From Aquibium microcysteis (GTDB taxonomy: Bacteria > Pseudomonadota > Alphaproteobacteria > Rhizobiales > Rhizobiaceae), in assembly GCF_014495845.1 (NCBI RefSeq), contig NZ_CP061080.1:1415001-1479000 (forward strand): a stretch of 64,000 nucleotides of DNA, read 5' to 3'. The position numbers and the translations under genes were made by a program. The notes beneath the pieces were generated by a model. The model was given only the letters and a program-made list of their open reading frames with translations, was not told the DNA's origin and made no database searches. Positions within the stretch are counted from its first letter, which is position 1. Each line of letters opens with the position of its first letter. Shown here one piece after another: positions 45,687 to 55,058 of this stretch.

Positions 45687-48065
45687 TCAGCTGCTTCCCT
45701 TCCACCGGAGAAGCCGCATCGCATTGGCCGTTACGAGAACAGTTGCGCCGGTATCGGCAAGAATGGCCGGCCACAGGCCCGTCACGCCAAGCACCGTGGT
45801 CACGAGGAACACGGCTTTCAGGCCGAGAGCGATCGTGATGTTCTGCCAGATGTTCGACATCGTCGCGCGTGACAGCAGCACCATGCCCGCCACGTCGACC
45901 ACACGACCGTTCAGGACAGCAGCGTCCGCTGTCTCCAGCGCAACATCGGTGCCACCGCCCATGGCAATGCCGACATCAGCGGCGGCCAGCGCAGGCGCGT
46001 CATTGATGCCGTCGCCGACCTTGGCGACACGTTCGCCTGCGTCTCGCATCTCGCCCACTATGCGCTGCTTATCCTGCGGCAGGAGTTCCGCGCGCGGCTC
46101 CAGGCCGAGGGTGGCGGCGATGGCGGCTGCTGTACGGCGATTGTCGCCCGTCAGCATCACCGAAGAGATACCGAGTTCGGACAGCGCCTGCACGCCTCTC
46201 TTCGCGTCCTCCCGCGGCTCGTCCCGCATGGCGATCAGGCCGGCGACCTCCTTGCCCACCAACAAGAGCGAAACGGTCTTTCCCTCGTCGTTCAATGCTG
46301 CGATCCGTCCGTCCAGACCGTCCGGCAGCGACGCGCGCTTTGCGGCAGCCTGCGGCGAGCCAAGGAACAGATCCAGTCCGCCTACGCTGCCGACGACGCC
46401 TTCGCCGCCGATCGCGCGAGCATCCTTCGCCGATGTCGGTTCGATACGACGCTTCTTCGCCTCATTGAGAATGGCCAGTGCCAGAGGGTGGGATGAGCCG
46501 ACTTCCAGGTCGGCTGCGAGCCGCAAGGTTTCGTCGTCGCTCCTCGAAACGCCTATCAGGTCGGTTACGACAGGCTTGCCCGCTGTCAGAGTGCCGGTCT
46601 TGTCAAACGCCACCTTGGTGATCTTGCCCAAGGATTCCAGCACCGCACCACCCTTCATCAGCATGCCGCGGCGAGCACCCGCGGACAGGCTCGCGGCGAT
46701 CGCGGCGGGCGTCGAGATGACCAGGGCGCAAGGGCACCCGATCAGCAGGACCGCAAGGCCCTTGTAGATCCATTCACCCCAGGCACCGCCCGCCACGAGG
46801 GGTGGCACGACAGCAATGAGCGTGGCGACGATCATCACGCCGGGCGTGTAGTATTTCGAGAAGGAATCGATGAAGCGCTCGGTCGGCGCCTTGGACTCCT
46901 GTGCCTCTTCGACGAGCCGGATGATACGAGAAATCGTGTTGTCCTCGGCCTCCGCTGTGACTGAGACACGGATCGCCGCATCCTGGTTGATGGTGCCGGC
47001 GAACACATCGTCCTCGGGACCTTTTCTCTTCGGGACCGATTCACCCGTCACCGGCGACTCGTCGACGGACGTCTCGCCGGAAAGGATGGTGCCGTCGGCC
47101 GGAATTCGATCACCCGGCCGCACGAGGATGATCGTGCCAGCGGAGAGCTGTTCGGCGGGCACCTCGGTGGTCTTGCCATCCTTCTCGACCAATGCAGTCT
47201 TGGGCACGAGCGTCGCCAGCGCACGGATCGAAGCGCGGGCGCGACCGGCGGCCACGCCCTCAAGCAACTCGCCGACAAGAAAAAGGAACACGACCGCCGC
47301 CGCCTCTTCGCTGGCATCGATGAATACCGCACCCACGGCTGCGATCGTCATCAGCGTCTCGATGGTGAAGGGCATCCCGATGCGAGCTGCCGCGACGGCG
47401 CGCCTCGCTATCGGTATCAGGCCAACCGCCATGGCGAGGATAAACACCCATGGTTCCGTCTGCGGGAACACCTGGGCGAGCACGAATGCCGCGCCGAGCG
47501 CAACACCGCAGACGATGGTCAGCCGGGCCTTGTGAGACGCCCACCACGGACCATCGGCCCCGCCGTGATCGTGACCATGCAGTCCGGCAGACGCAGCAGC
47601 GTCCGCTGTCGCTATGGTGGCTCGCGAATTCGGTGTGGCTTTGTCCTCGCCGTGCGCTATCGTCTGGGATGCCGGCTCATGGCTGTCATGGTCATGACCC
47701 GAGTGATCGTCTGATCCGATATCTTCGCCCTTGTGATCGTGGCCGCCATGATCGTGGTTCAGATGATTCCGGTCAGGTTCCGAACTATGGCCACGGGATT
47801 CGGAGGCAACCCTTCTCTCTGCCTTGCCCGTGACACCGGCAGGCGCGATGCCAAGAACCTTGTAGCCCAGCCTGTCGACACCGGCGACGATGCTATCGAG
47901 GTTCGCCGATGCGTCATGCTCCAACAGCATCGTGCCTGCGGTAGCGGAGACGCTGACGTCCCGGACTCCGGATGCGCTCCGCGCGACCTTTTCGATCTTG
48001 GCCGCGCACGCCGCGCAGTCCATTCCGTCAATCCGGAACCTCGTTTTCGTCGAATCCTGTTCCAT
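45687..48065 (-). CDS. Zn(II)/Cd(II)/Pb(II)-exporting P-type ATPase (ZntA/CadA type)
   Basis: The protein has about 792 residues. An HMA domain (GMDCAAC) is followed by a long His/Asp-rich linker (HDHGGHDHKGED and similar, about residues 100-175) that should bind divalent metals. The P1B core has [25 protein letters not shown] and GDGINDAP. It starts the operon with the CDF exporter. A MerR-type promoter with a perfect CTCTAG dyad lies 30 bases upstream. Confidence 0.95.
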   Translation of the reverse strand: MEQDSTKTRFRIDGMDCAACAAKIEKVARSASGVRDVSVSATAGTMLLEHDASANLDSIVAGVDRLGYKVLGIAPAGVTGKAERRVASESRGHSSEPDRNHLNHDHGGHDHKGEDIGSDDHSGHDHDSHEPASQTIAHGEDKATPNSRATIATADAAASAGLHGHDHGGADGPWWASHKARLTIVCGVALGAAFVLAQVFPQTEPWVFILAMAVGLIPIARRAVAAARIGMPFTIETLMTIAAVGAVFIDASEEAAAVVFLFLVGELLEGVAAGRARASIRALATLVPKTALVEKDGKTTEVPAEQLSAGTIILVRPGDRIPADGTILSGETSVDESPVTGESVPKRKGPEDDVFAGTINQDAAIRVSVTAEAEDNTISRIIRLVEEAQESKAPTERFIDSFSKYYTPGVMIVATLIAVVPPLVAGGAWGEWIYKGLAVLLIGCPCALVISTPAAIAASLSAGARRGMLMKGGAVLESLGKITKVAFDKTGTLTAGKPVVTDLIGVSRSDDETLRLAADLEVGSSHPLALAILNEAKKRRIEPTSAKDARAIGGEGVVGSVGGLDLFLGSPQAAAKRASLPDGLDGRIAALNDEGKTVSLLLVGKEVAGLIAMRDEPREDAKRGVQALSELGISSVMLTGDNRRTAAAIAATLGLEPRAELLPQDKQRIVGEMRDAGERVAKVGDGINDAPALAAADVGIAMGGGTDVALETADAAVLNGRVVDVAGMVLLSRATMSNIWQNITIALGLKAVFLVTTVLGVTGLWPAILADTGATVLVTANAMRLLRWKGSS

Positions 48066-48094
48066 CACCGCACCTCTGTAAGCGTTCTGCGGTG

Positions 48095-48125
48095 ATGATA
48101 GTTGCTCTAGGGGCTAGAGGTTCAA
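48095..48125 (-). promoter_or_regulatory. ZntR-type promoter of the Zn/Cd ATPase
   Basis: On the minus strand a -35 TTGAAC is followed by the perfect dyad CTCTAGCCCCTAGAG inside a 19-base spacer and a good -10 TATCAT. The spacing and dyad are those of promoters activated by ZntR/CadR-type MerR proteins. The ZntR-like regulator at 36213 is the likely activator. Confidence 0.9.
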
Positions 48126-48158
48126 GGGGTTCATCTTGTTGTTTTCCGCGTGAGGCAG

Positions 48159-48767
48159 CTACCCCTCCTCGGCGAGGCGTTTGAGCTTGGCAAGCATGAT
48201 CTCCGGCGACTCCTCGTAGTCGACGGTTCCAAAAAATTTGCCTTCGGCATCCATCAGCAGGACCGACGCGGTATGGTCCATCGTATAGTCGCCGCCTTCG
48301 ACGGGCACACGCTTGTAGTAGATTCGGAACGCCTTCGCGGCCGCGTCGATCTGCGCTTCTGAACCCGTCAGGCCGACGATGCGCCTATCGAACGAGGAGA
48401 GGTATTTCTTGATCTCCTCAGGGCCGTCACGGCCGGAATCCACGGAGACGAAAACGTAGTTCATCTTGTCTGCGTCTTCGCCGAGTTCGGCGATCCTCCC
48501 GGTCAGTTCATAGAGCGTGGTCGGGCACACTTCGGGGCAGTAGGTGAATCCGAAGAAATAGGCGGTGGGCTTTCCCAGGAACGCCTTTTCAGTCACCGTC
48601 TTTCCGTTGGTGCCTATCAGCGTGAACGGGCCGCCAACAGTGGCGACGCCAGTGGTCTGCTGCGCGGCGAACTGCTGCCGCGGATTGACGAGTGTCCACC
48701 CGACCAGACCGCTCATGATCAGCGCCAGAACCGCGCAGATCGTCCATACCCAAAGACGGAGGCGCAT
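48159..48767 (-). CDS. SCO1/SenC-family copper chaperone
   Basis: This 202-residue membrane-anchored thioredoxin-fold protein has the copper site CPEVC in GFTYCPEVCPTT and the distal His in YTMDHTASVLLMD. SCO proteins deliver copper to the CuA site of cytochrome oxidase or act in copper-redox defence. The ATG overlaps the stop of the PCuAC gene by one base, forming a chaperone pair of the known PCuAC-SCO type. Confidence 0.93.
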   Translation of the reverse strand: MRLRLWVWTICAVLALIMSGLVGWTLVNPRQQFAAQQTTGVATVGGPFTLIGTNGKTVTEKAFLGKPTAYFFGFTYCPEVCPTTLYELTGRIAELGEDADKMNYVFVSVDSGRDGPEEIKKYLSSFDRRIVGLTGSEAQIDAAAKAFRIYYKRVPVEGGDYTMDHTASVLLMDAEGKFFGTVDYEESPEIMLAKLKRLAEEG

Positions 48768-49273
48768 CAATCATGCCCCCCATGTCCGGACACCCCGCCT
48801 GCCTCAGTTCCCAGTCCGGGCGCGGGCCCGCCGAGCGGTCCGGCGGCGAGTTCTATCTCTACCTTCCCGGCCTTCTGGAATTCGAGGGTCAGCGGAATTC
48901 TGGCCCCGTCCGCGATCGGCTGAGCCAGTTCCATCAGCATCAGATGGTAGCCGCCGGGCGCGAACTCCACAGTCTGGCCGGTCGCAATCTCGACCCCGCC
49001 GATGACCGGGCGCATCTTCATTATGCCGTCGGTCATTTCCATCAGGTGGATTTCGACCCTGCCTGCGGCGGCGGACGTTCCGCCGAGGATTCGGTCAGTC
49101 GCGTCGCCCTCATTGCTGAGCGTCAGATAGCCTCCGCCGACTTTCGCTCCCGGCGGAGTGGCGCGAGTCCAGGGATGACCGATGGCGATGTCGCCGGCTC
49201 GAAAGTCATGGGCGATTGCGGGAATAGCGGCCACGGCGAGGCCCGCCGCGAGGATGCAGGTTGAAAGTCTCAT
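48767..49273 (-). CDS. PCuAC periplasmic copper chaperone
   Basis: This 168-residue exported protein has a complete PCuAC copper site: VEIHLMEM, then KMRPV, and GGYHLMLM. It should bind Cu(I) and pass it to SCO, encoded next. The signal peptide is residues 1-21. The intact ligands contrast with the degenerate PCuAC-like protein at 36787. Confidence 0.93.
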   Translation of the reverse strand: MRLSTCILAAGLAVAAIPAIAHDFRAGDIAIGHPWTRATPPGAKVGGGYLTLSNEGDATDRILGGTSAAAGRVEIHLMEMTDGIMKMRPVIGGVEIATGQTVEFAPGGYHLMLMELAQPIADGARIPLTLEFQKAGKVEIELAAGPLGGPAPGLGTEAGGVSGHGGHD

Positions 49274-49333
49274 GATCTGTCTTCTCCAAATGCGAGATCG
49301 CGACCGCTGATGAGGCGTCCGCGGGTTCATGCG

Positions 49334-49735
49334 TCAGATGGAGAGCATCGGGGGCGCACGCGCGCCTCCGCCATGTCCTGTTTGGCGCGGCGTCGCGCGC
49401 GGCCCGCCATCCTGATGCCGCGCGCCACGCTCTGTGACGGGCGCTGCGAGCTGAGCCTGAACGGACCCTGCCAACCCCGGCGGCGTCGCACAGGCGGACT
49501 TGCAAAGCGCGCCGCAGCATTCCTTGGCCAGTACGTCGAGAGGAACATCAGTTTGCGGCCGTTCTCCGGACGGCGCGCAGATAACAAGGACTGCACCAAT
49601 GTCGGCCATCGCGCCTTTTGCGTAGGCCGTCGTCAGTCCCTGGAGCAGCAGTACATAGGCGGCGAGCCCGGCGACCAGCCAGGCGGACAGGCGATCATCG
49701 AGAAGAAGCCGGAACTGCCGCATCCCGCACGTCAT
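49334..49735 (-). CDS. DUF2946-like exported protein
   Basis: This 133-residue protein has an N-terminal membrane helix (residues 16-38) and a cysteine cluster (CCGALCKSAC) followed by Pro/Arg-rich sequence. These features fit DUF2946-type proteins found in metal loci. It lies upstream of PCuAC-SCO on the same strand and may share their transcript. Function unknown. Confidence 0.65.
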   Translation of the reverse strand: MTCGMRQFRLLLDDRLSAWLVAGLAAYVLLLQGLTTAYAKGAMADIGAVLVICAPSGERPQTDVPLDVLAKECCGALCKSACATPPGLAGSVQAQLAAPVTERGARHQDGGPRATPRQTGHGGGARAPPMLSI

Positions 49736-49843
49736 GGCATCCCTGCTGCGTCTGTGTCACTGCGACAAGACTTCCAACGGGCCCGGAGCCAAGGACGGCA
49801 TCCAGAATAGCGGTTCTCGTGCGCTCCCCAAGTTGGGAAACGA

Positions 49844-50320
49844 TCACCGACCCATTGTGAACTTCCGGAAGGCGTCGAGGGTCTCGGCACTCACGTGGTG
49901 CTCGATTCCTTCCGCATCGACCCTGGCGGTTTCCTCGCTGATCCCGAGCGCGAGCAGGAAGGCCTCCACCACACGGTGCCGCTCCCGACTCGTGGCGGCA
50001 AGGTCGCGTCCCGATGTGGTGAGAAATACGCCTCGATACGGCTTCTGCTGAACCAGACCGTCTCCCACGAGACGCTTCAACATCTTCGCGACAGTGGGCT
50101 GTGCCACGCCAAGGCGCTGGGCGATATCAACCTGCCGCGCCTCGCCTCCATGATCGATCAGATCGGCAATCAGTTCGACGTAGTCCTCCGCGAGTTCCGT
50201 CCGGCGGTTGTGCCGGACCTGTCGGAATCCTTCCACGTGCGACTCGGCGTCCGGAAGGGTAGCGGCCTGGTTCATCTTTCTGGCGGGCATCGGTTCGTTC
50301 GGTTCCTTCCGGTCTGCCAT
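49844..50320 (-). CDS. mntR: manganese-responsive regulator MntR (DtxR family)
   Basis: This 158-residue DtxR/MntR-type repressor has a winged helix ([22 protein letters not shown]) and a metal-binding dimer domain ([25 protein letters not shown]). It should sense Mn(II). Inverted repeats of MntR type lie between it and the divergent multicopper oxidase gene, so it probably represses itself and that operon. Confidence 0.92.
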   Translation of the reverse strand: MADRKEPNEPMPARKMNQAATLPDAESHVEGFRQVRHNRRTELAEDYVELIADLIDHGGEARQVDIAQRLGVAQPTVAKMLKRLVGDGLVQQKPYRGVFLTTSGRDLAATSRERHRVVEAFLLALGISEETARVDAEGIEHHVSAETLDAFRKFTMGR

Positions 50321-50332
50321 GCGTCAAAGATG

Positions 50333-50349
50333 TATAGCCCGTGGCTAAG
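50333..50349. promoter_or_regulatory. MntR-type operator, mntR-proximal
   Basis: The sequence TATAGCCCGTGGCTAAG contains the inverted repeat TAGCC-CGT-GGCTA and lies 13 bases upstream of the mntR start, a position fit for autorepression. Confidence 0.6.
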
Positions 50350-50382
50350 ACTCATTCCAACCGAAATAGCAAATGGATTTCT

Positions 50383-50400
50383 TTATAGCGATTGCTATAA
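50383..50400. promoter_or_regulatory. MntR-type operator, oxidase-proximal
   Basis: A perfect inverted repeat TTATAGCGATTGCTATAA (7-bp arms, 4-bp centre) lies 42 bases upstream of the multicopper oxidase start. It shares the TATAGC core with the mntR-proximal site. Confidence 0.75.
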
Positions 50401-50442
50401 TGATGGCGCTGTGCTCAAATTGCCCATACAGGTTCGCCAAGG

Positions 50443-51573
50443 ATGGACATGAGACGCTGGCTCCCGATCGACTTTGGCAGACGTAGTTTCCTTGGCGGCG
50501 GACTGCTCACAGCGGCAGCCGCGGTCGTGTCCGGTCGATCTGCCTCAGGGCAACCGGCTGGCCATGCTGGCCACGGCGCGGCTTCTGCGCCTGGTGAAGC
50601 TCCTCCGTCGCCGCACCGTCAAGCGCACGGAGCGATGATCACGGTTGGCGATGTCGACGACGTTCGCAACGGCTTCGATCCGACCGCGATGCTGACCGAC
50701 TGGTATACCGGTGAAGTTTCGACGTTGCCCGACGGCCGAAGACTGCGCACCTTCGAGGTCTATGTCGAGGACAAAGAGATTGAGATCGCGCCCGGCGTGA
50801 TGTTCCCGGCGTGGACCTACAACGGTCGAGTCCCCGGCCCGGCCCTTAGAGCGGTCGAAGGCGAGAAACTGCGCATCGTATTCAAGAACTACGGCTCGCA
50901 CCCCCACACGATGCACTTCCACGGCATTCACGCTGCGCGCATGGATGGCATTCCGGGCGCCGGCCAGATCGATCCCGGCGAAGAGTTCGTCTACGAATTC
51001 GATGCCAGACCTTTCGGCTGTCATCTCTACCACTGCCACGCGCTGCCGCTCGCCCGCCATATCCACAAGGGCATGTACGGGCTTTTCATCATCGATCCTG
51101 ACCCGACCCGGCATCCTGACTTCGCCGACGTCGCTCGCTCGCGTCTCCTGGGAACCCCGGAGAACGCCGTCTGGCAAGAGATGGCGATGGTGATGAATGC
51201 CTTCGACACCACATTCGATGGCGAAAACGAGTTCTACGCTGTCAACACGGTCGCGCACTGCTACGCCAAAAAGCCGATCCGCGTGGAAAGACACCGCCCA
51301 GTTCGCATCTACCTTGCCAATGTGACAGAGTTCGACCCCATCAATTCGTTTCATCTGCACGCCAATTTCTTCGACTACTACAACCAGGGCACGACCCTGA
51401 CTCCCACGCTGAAGACCGTCGACCTGATCGTCCAATGCCAGGCGGAGCGTGGGATCCTTGAGTTCACCTTCGCTGACCACGAGCCAGGCCTCTACATGTT
51501 CCACGCCCACCAGTCAGAGTTCACCGAACTCGGATGGATGGGAATGTTCGAGGTCGTGGAGGCGGTGTCGTGA
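50443..51573 (+). CDS. two-domain multicopper oxidase, MntR-linked
   Basis: This 376-residue oxidase has a twin-arginine leader (GRRSFLGGG) and a His-rich mature N-terminus. Copper ligands appear in HTMHFHGIH, the type 1-like HCHALPLARHIHKGM in the first domain, SFHLHANFF, and FHAHQSEFTELGWM. The short length fits two-domain oxidases that trimerise. A second ATG at 50449 has the better-spaced ribosome-binding site. The MntR-type operator upstream and a ZIP gene coupled downstream suggest a manganese role, which is inference. Confidence 0.88.
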   Translation: MDMRRWLPIDFGRRSFLGGGLLTAAAAVVSGRSASGQPAGHAGHGAASAPGEAPPSPHRQAHGAMITVGDVDDVRNGFDPTAMLTDWYTGEVSTLPDGRRLRTFEVYVEDKEIEIAPGVMFPAWTYNGRVPGPALRAVEGEKLRIVFKNYGSHPHTMHFHGIHAARMDGIPGAGQIDPGEEFVYEFDARPFGCHLYHCHALPLARHIHKGMYGLFIIDPDPTRHPDFADVARSRLLGTPENAVWQEMAMVMNAFDTTFDGENEFYAVNTVAHCYAKKPIRVERHRPVRIYLANVTEFDPINSFHLHANFFDYYNQGTTLTPTLKTVDLIVQCQAERGILEFTFADHEPGLYMFHAHQSEFTELGWMGMFEVVEAVS

Positions 51574-52763
51574 ACGAGAGTGGCACAGGTACAAAATCCG
51601 AGGCATTGCATCGCCCGCTGGCCACGGCGATTTGGCTCCTTGTGCCCGTTCTTCTGCTTGGCGCTGCCATATGGTGGCTGGTTGCGACCGATCCGTTGTC
51701 GGCCTTCCGCAATGGCGCGCCACCCGTCGAGTCGCTGACGGTCGAGCGAACAATCCTTGATAATGACGGCCTCCGGATGCTCGTGCGGGCCGGCGGTTCG
51801 GAATCCATGCGCATCGCTCAGATCCAGGTGGACGCGGCGTACTGGGAGTTCGTGCAGACCCCGCCCGGTCCGATAGCGCGCGGCAGCACCGCCTGGATCA
51901 CGATTCCTTTCCCATGGATTGTCGGCGAAGGCCATTCGGTGACGTTCGTCACCAATACGGGCGCAACCTTCGATCATCCGATTCCGGTTGCCGTGGCGAC
52001 ACCGGTGGCTACATCCGGCAATCTTGTCGCGCAGGCCGTTCTGGGTGCGTTCGTCGGGATATTGCCGGTGGTCATCGGACTTGCATTCTACCCCGCGCTG
52101 CGAAACGCGGGGCCAACGGTTATCGATTTCCTGCTCGCTCTGACCATTGGACTACTTGGCTTCCTGCTCGTCGACACCCTGGAGGACGCGTTCGAATTCG
52201 CCGGCGAGGCAGCCGCGATTTTCCAGGGACCGACCATGGTAGTGCTCACGGCGGGAGCAAGCTTTCTGCTCCTCATGGCCATCGCCAGGCGACGCGGCGT
52301 CCCAACCGGCGTGTCACTCGCCGCCTATATCGCGCTCGGCATAGGGTTGCACAATCTTGGGGAAGGCCTCGCCATAGGTGCGGCATTTGCGGCCGGCGCC
52401 GCCGGGCTCGGCACCTTCCTCGTCATCGGATTCACGCTGCACAATATCACTGAGGGCATAGGTATCGCGGCACCCATCCTCAAGGTCCGTCCGCCCCTTC
52501 ATGTGTTTGCCGGACTGGCCCTCCTCGCCGGAGGCCCAGCGGTGCTCGGCATGTGGCTAGGCAGCCTCGCCTATGCACCGCACTGGTCGGCGCTCGCGCT
52601 CTCGATCGGCGCGGGCGCGATCCTCCAGGTCATCGTCGAAGTGGTCGCACTGCTTGTACGTAGTGACCGCACATGGGCACGGATCGCGTCCCTTCCGGTG
52701 CTCAGCGGGATCGCTTTTGGCGTGGTTTTCATGTACGTCACCGCGATGCTGGTGAAAATCTGA
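51570..52763 (+). CDS. ZIP-family metal transporter with an N-terminal periplasmic domain
   Basis: This 397-residue protein starts with GTG overlapping the oxidase stop (GTGA). A first helix (residues 15-35) and an extracytoplasmic beta-rich domain of about 100 residues precede seven to eight helices. The ZIP motifs HNLGEGLAIG and HNITEGIGIA are present. ZIP proteins usually import Zn, Mn or Fe. The extra domain is cupredoxin-like in size but has no clear copper ligands. Confidence 0.85.
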   Translation: MNESGTGTKSEALHRPLATAIWLLVPVLLLGAAIWWLVATDPLSAFRNGAPPVESLTVERTILDNDGLRMLVRAGGSESMRIAQIQVDAAYWEFVQTPPGPIARGSTAWITIPFPWIVGEGHSVTFVTNTGATFDHPIPVAVATPVATSGNLVAQAVLGAFVGILPVVIGLAFYPALRNAGPTVIDFLLALTIGLLGFLLVDTLEDAFEFAGEAAAIFQGPTMVVLTAGASFLLLMAIARRRGVPTGVSLAAYIALGIGLHNLGEGLAIGAAFAAGAAGLGTFLVIGFTLHNITEGIGIAAPILKVRPPLHVFAGLALLAGGPAVLGMWLGSLAYAPHWSALALSIGAGAILQVIVEVVALLVRSDRTWARIASLPVLSGIAFGVVFMYVTAMLVKI

Positions 52764-52936
52764 CGACCAACGCCGTCTGGTCGTCGCTTCGCGAAGCACA
52801 CAGATCGCCGCTCGATGCGGGATCAGCCGGGGAGTAGGCCCTGGTTCCTGTCGGGTATGTCCCCGATCCTCGACACCCTCAGCGATGCGGCCATCCTTGA
52901 ACCCGAAGAACGAGCGGCACCTTGCCGCGATATGAG

Positions 52937-53680
52937 ATGCCGAGAAAGCCTGTGATATCCGGACGTTTTGATGCCGTGGACATCGTCCGCGGCCTGGCCA
53001 TCGCAGGTGTGGTTCTCTTTCACATCGTCTGGGATCTTGAGTTCGCAGGCTTCATTTCCGGCGTAGCGAGGCATCCGGTCTGGCTGTTGTTCGGACGTTG
53101 TCTGGCAGGCAGTTTCATGCTCCTGGTCGGCGTCAGTCTCGTGCTCGCTCATCGATCCGGGTTTCGGACTAGGCCGTTCTTGAAACGCCTGGTGTTGATC
53201 GCCCTGTCGGCAGCGGCAATATCGGCTGTCACGTGGTTCGCCTTTCCTCAAAGTTTCGTCTACTTCGGCATCCTTCACGCGATCACGGCGACGTCCTTGA
53301 TCGGGTTGTGTTTCATCCGTGCTCCGGCGTGGGCAAGTGCGGCCGCAGGTATTGCGGTGTTTGCCCTGCCCTTCGTAACAAGCTCGGAGATCTTCGACAC
53401 GCGCTGGCTGGCATGGATAGGATTCGCCTCGAATGTACCGCCGAGCAATGACTTCGTGCCGATCTTCCCCTGGAGCGGTCTCACCTTGATAGGCATGGCG
53501 ACGACCGCGTGGATGCTGCGCGGCGGCGGCGGCGAGAGGCTCGCGGCGGTTCGAAGCAGTGGGAAGCTAGCCAAAGGGCTCGCGTGGATGGGACGCAAGA
53601 GCCTTCTCATCTATCTTCTGCATCAGCCCATACTCCTGGCGATCATTGTTCCGCTGTCGTGGGTTCTCGCCGCACGATAA
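52937..53680 (+). CDS. DUF1624/heparan-alpha-glucosaminide acetyltransferase-like membrane protein
   Basis: This 247-residue protein has about seven helices and begins with the family hallmark RFDAVDIVRGLAIAGVVLFHIVWD. Members are acyltransferase-3-like integral membrane proteins of uncertain substrate. The ATG at 52937 is chosen over an upstream TTG. It shows no obvious link to metal resistance. Confidence 0.82.
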   Translation: MPRKPVISGRFDAVDIVRGLAIAGVVLFHIVWDLEFAGFISGVARHPVWLLFGRCLAGSFMLLVGVSLVLAHRSGFRTRPFLKRLVLIALSAAAISAVTWFAFPQSFVYFGILHAITATSLIGLCFIRAPAWASAAAGIAVFALPFVTSSEIFDTRWLAWIGFASNVPPSNDFVPIFPWSGLTLIGMATTAWMLRGGGGERLAAVRSSGKLAKGLAWMGRKSLLIYLLHQPILLAIIVPLSWVLAAR

Positions 53681-53725
53681 GCTCGCGCTGAGGGCTCTGC
53701 TCCGACGCATGATGGAGAAGGATTC

Positions 53726-54271
53726 GTGTTTGCTCGGGATCAACGACCTGAACGATGCCGGCGAGCAGCCCGCATCGCCTCGTTTGTCATGCTGTCCGCC
53801 ATCCCGGTCTTCCCGGTAGGGGCGGCGTCCAGGATCGACCCGCCTACAGGCGTCTATCTCTGGTATCCGCAGAAGGGAACCGCTCCTTCCGACTCCGACT
53901 GCCGCGATCTCGTCCGAAATACGCGGCCCTCGGTGGAGAAGGCCGAGGATTGGCTATGGGGGCGCGTGCCGAACAATCCGGACAACGAACCCGAATTCTA
54001 TCTCTTCGTGCGCCAGCACGACATGGAGACGACGTACTCGGCCGAGGGCGACTATGACACCGGATCCGTCACTTGGACCGCGACCGATAACGGGCGCGCG
54101 CAGTTCGAACTACGTCCGTCCGATCACCCTGACACGGTTATCCTGGGCTACATCAACGTACCCATGGACAGTTCCGTGGTAACGGTCGTTCTGAAAGACG
54201 TCCCTTCTGCTACAGGAAAATCCGATCGAACGACCTTTTTCTGTCGATTTGACCAAGGTGTCGACATTTAG
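53726..54271 (+). CDS. hypothetical exported protein
   Basis: This 181-residue protein has a long basic N-terminus, a signal helix (residues 15-33) and a soluble domain with two cysteines that could pair (DSDCRD and FFCRFD). It begins with GTG 45 bases behind the DUF1624 gene. I do not recognise a family. Codon use is like that of its neighbours, so it is probably a genuine gene. Confidence 0.65.
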   Translation: MFARDQRPERCRRAARIASFVMLSAIPVFPVGAASRIDPPTGVYLWYPQKGTAPSDSDCRDLVRNTRPSVEKAEDWLWGRVPNNPDNEPEFYLFVRQHDMETTYSAEGDYDTGSVTWTATDNGRAQFELRPSDHPDTVILGYINVPMDSSVVTVVLKDVPSATGKSDRTTFFCRFDQGVDI

Positions 54272-54391
54272 CTCGTATTCGTTTGGTGCGGGCATTCGGG
54301 CAGCGCGTTCCTACGGGTGATATGAGCTTTCTCCCGCCGAAGTATTGAGAAGCGATCCTCCAGAGATCGGCACATTAAACGCTGAAGGACG

Positions 54392-54859
54392 CCATCCGGC
54401 TTCCGCGAAGACCTCTACTTCCGGCTCGCCGTGCTCCCGGTTGACGTCCTGCCGCTCAGGCAGCGGCCGGAGGACATCGTCTGGCTGCCCGACCGCTCCC
54501 TGGAGAATGCCGCCTCACGTTAGGACGCGCATCCGCGACTCTAGCGCCCCGACGGAGGAAGCAGCCCTCGCGCATCCATGGCCCGGCAATATGCGCGAAC
54601 TGAGCAACCGCGTCGACCGGGCCGTAGCGCTCACGTCGTCGGAATGGATCATGCCGGGCGATCTCTTCCCTGATCGTCCCGGAACCCAGGCCAGGCCCGG
54701 TTTCTGCCACTTGCCGATGTCCGCGACGCGGCAGAGCGCCGGCAGATCGAACGGGCGCTCGAACAGACCGACGGCCAGGTCATCAAGACCGCCGAACTAC
54801 TCGGCATCGGCCGCTCGACGCTGTGGGAAAAGATGAAGCGGCTGGGGGCCAGAGGCTAA
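54392..54859 (+). pseudogene. aioR: decayed second copy of the aioR 3' end
   Basis: This stretch closely matches the last 465 bp of aioR (6643-7112), from the segment encoding the AAA+ domain through the Fis-type helix-turn-helix. Substitutions, an in-frame TAG near 54526 and small indels break the frame. The 5' three-quarters of the gene are absent, and similarity starts abruptly at CATCCGGCTTCCGCGAAGA. It is a direct repeat in the same orientation as the intact gene, 47.7 kb away. Confidence 0.93.
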
Positions 54860-54872
54860 AATAAACCTCAGA

Positions 54873-55058
54873 CTACCTAAGGTGTCTCAAAGCCTCCTTG
54901 AGCCGTTCAACCTCTGCAAGCTTTTGAAGGTGAACACTGAGCGCCCGCTCGACCTGACATGGCTCAAACCCTGTTGCCTCTGCATAAGCATCGACGGCAT
55001 CTACGAGCGGCAAATCAGTGCGGATGTGCGAACGTTCCGTATCATAATCGCGCCTCAC
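54873..55058 (-). CDS. 61-residue partner of the AAA+ protease
   Basis: This small charged helical protein (VERALSVHLQKLAEVERLKEAL near the end) starts with GTG overlapping the protease stop by four bases, so it is translationally coupled. No family recognised. The tight coupling suggests it works with the protease, as a substrate, adaptor or regulator. Confidence 0.65.
   Translation of the reverse strand: MRRDYDTERSHIRTDLPLVDAVDAYAEATGFEPCQVERALSVHLQKLAEVERLKEALRHLR

Noticed and set aside
47500..47800. Short repeats in the Zn/Cd ATPase linker as a DNA repeat element
   Set aside because: They are codon repeats for His/Asp/Gly in the metal-binding linker, not an independent repeat.
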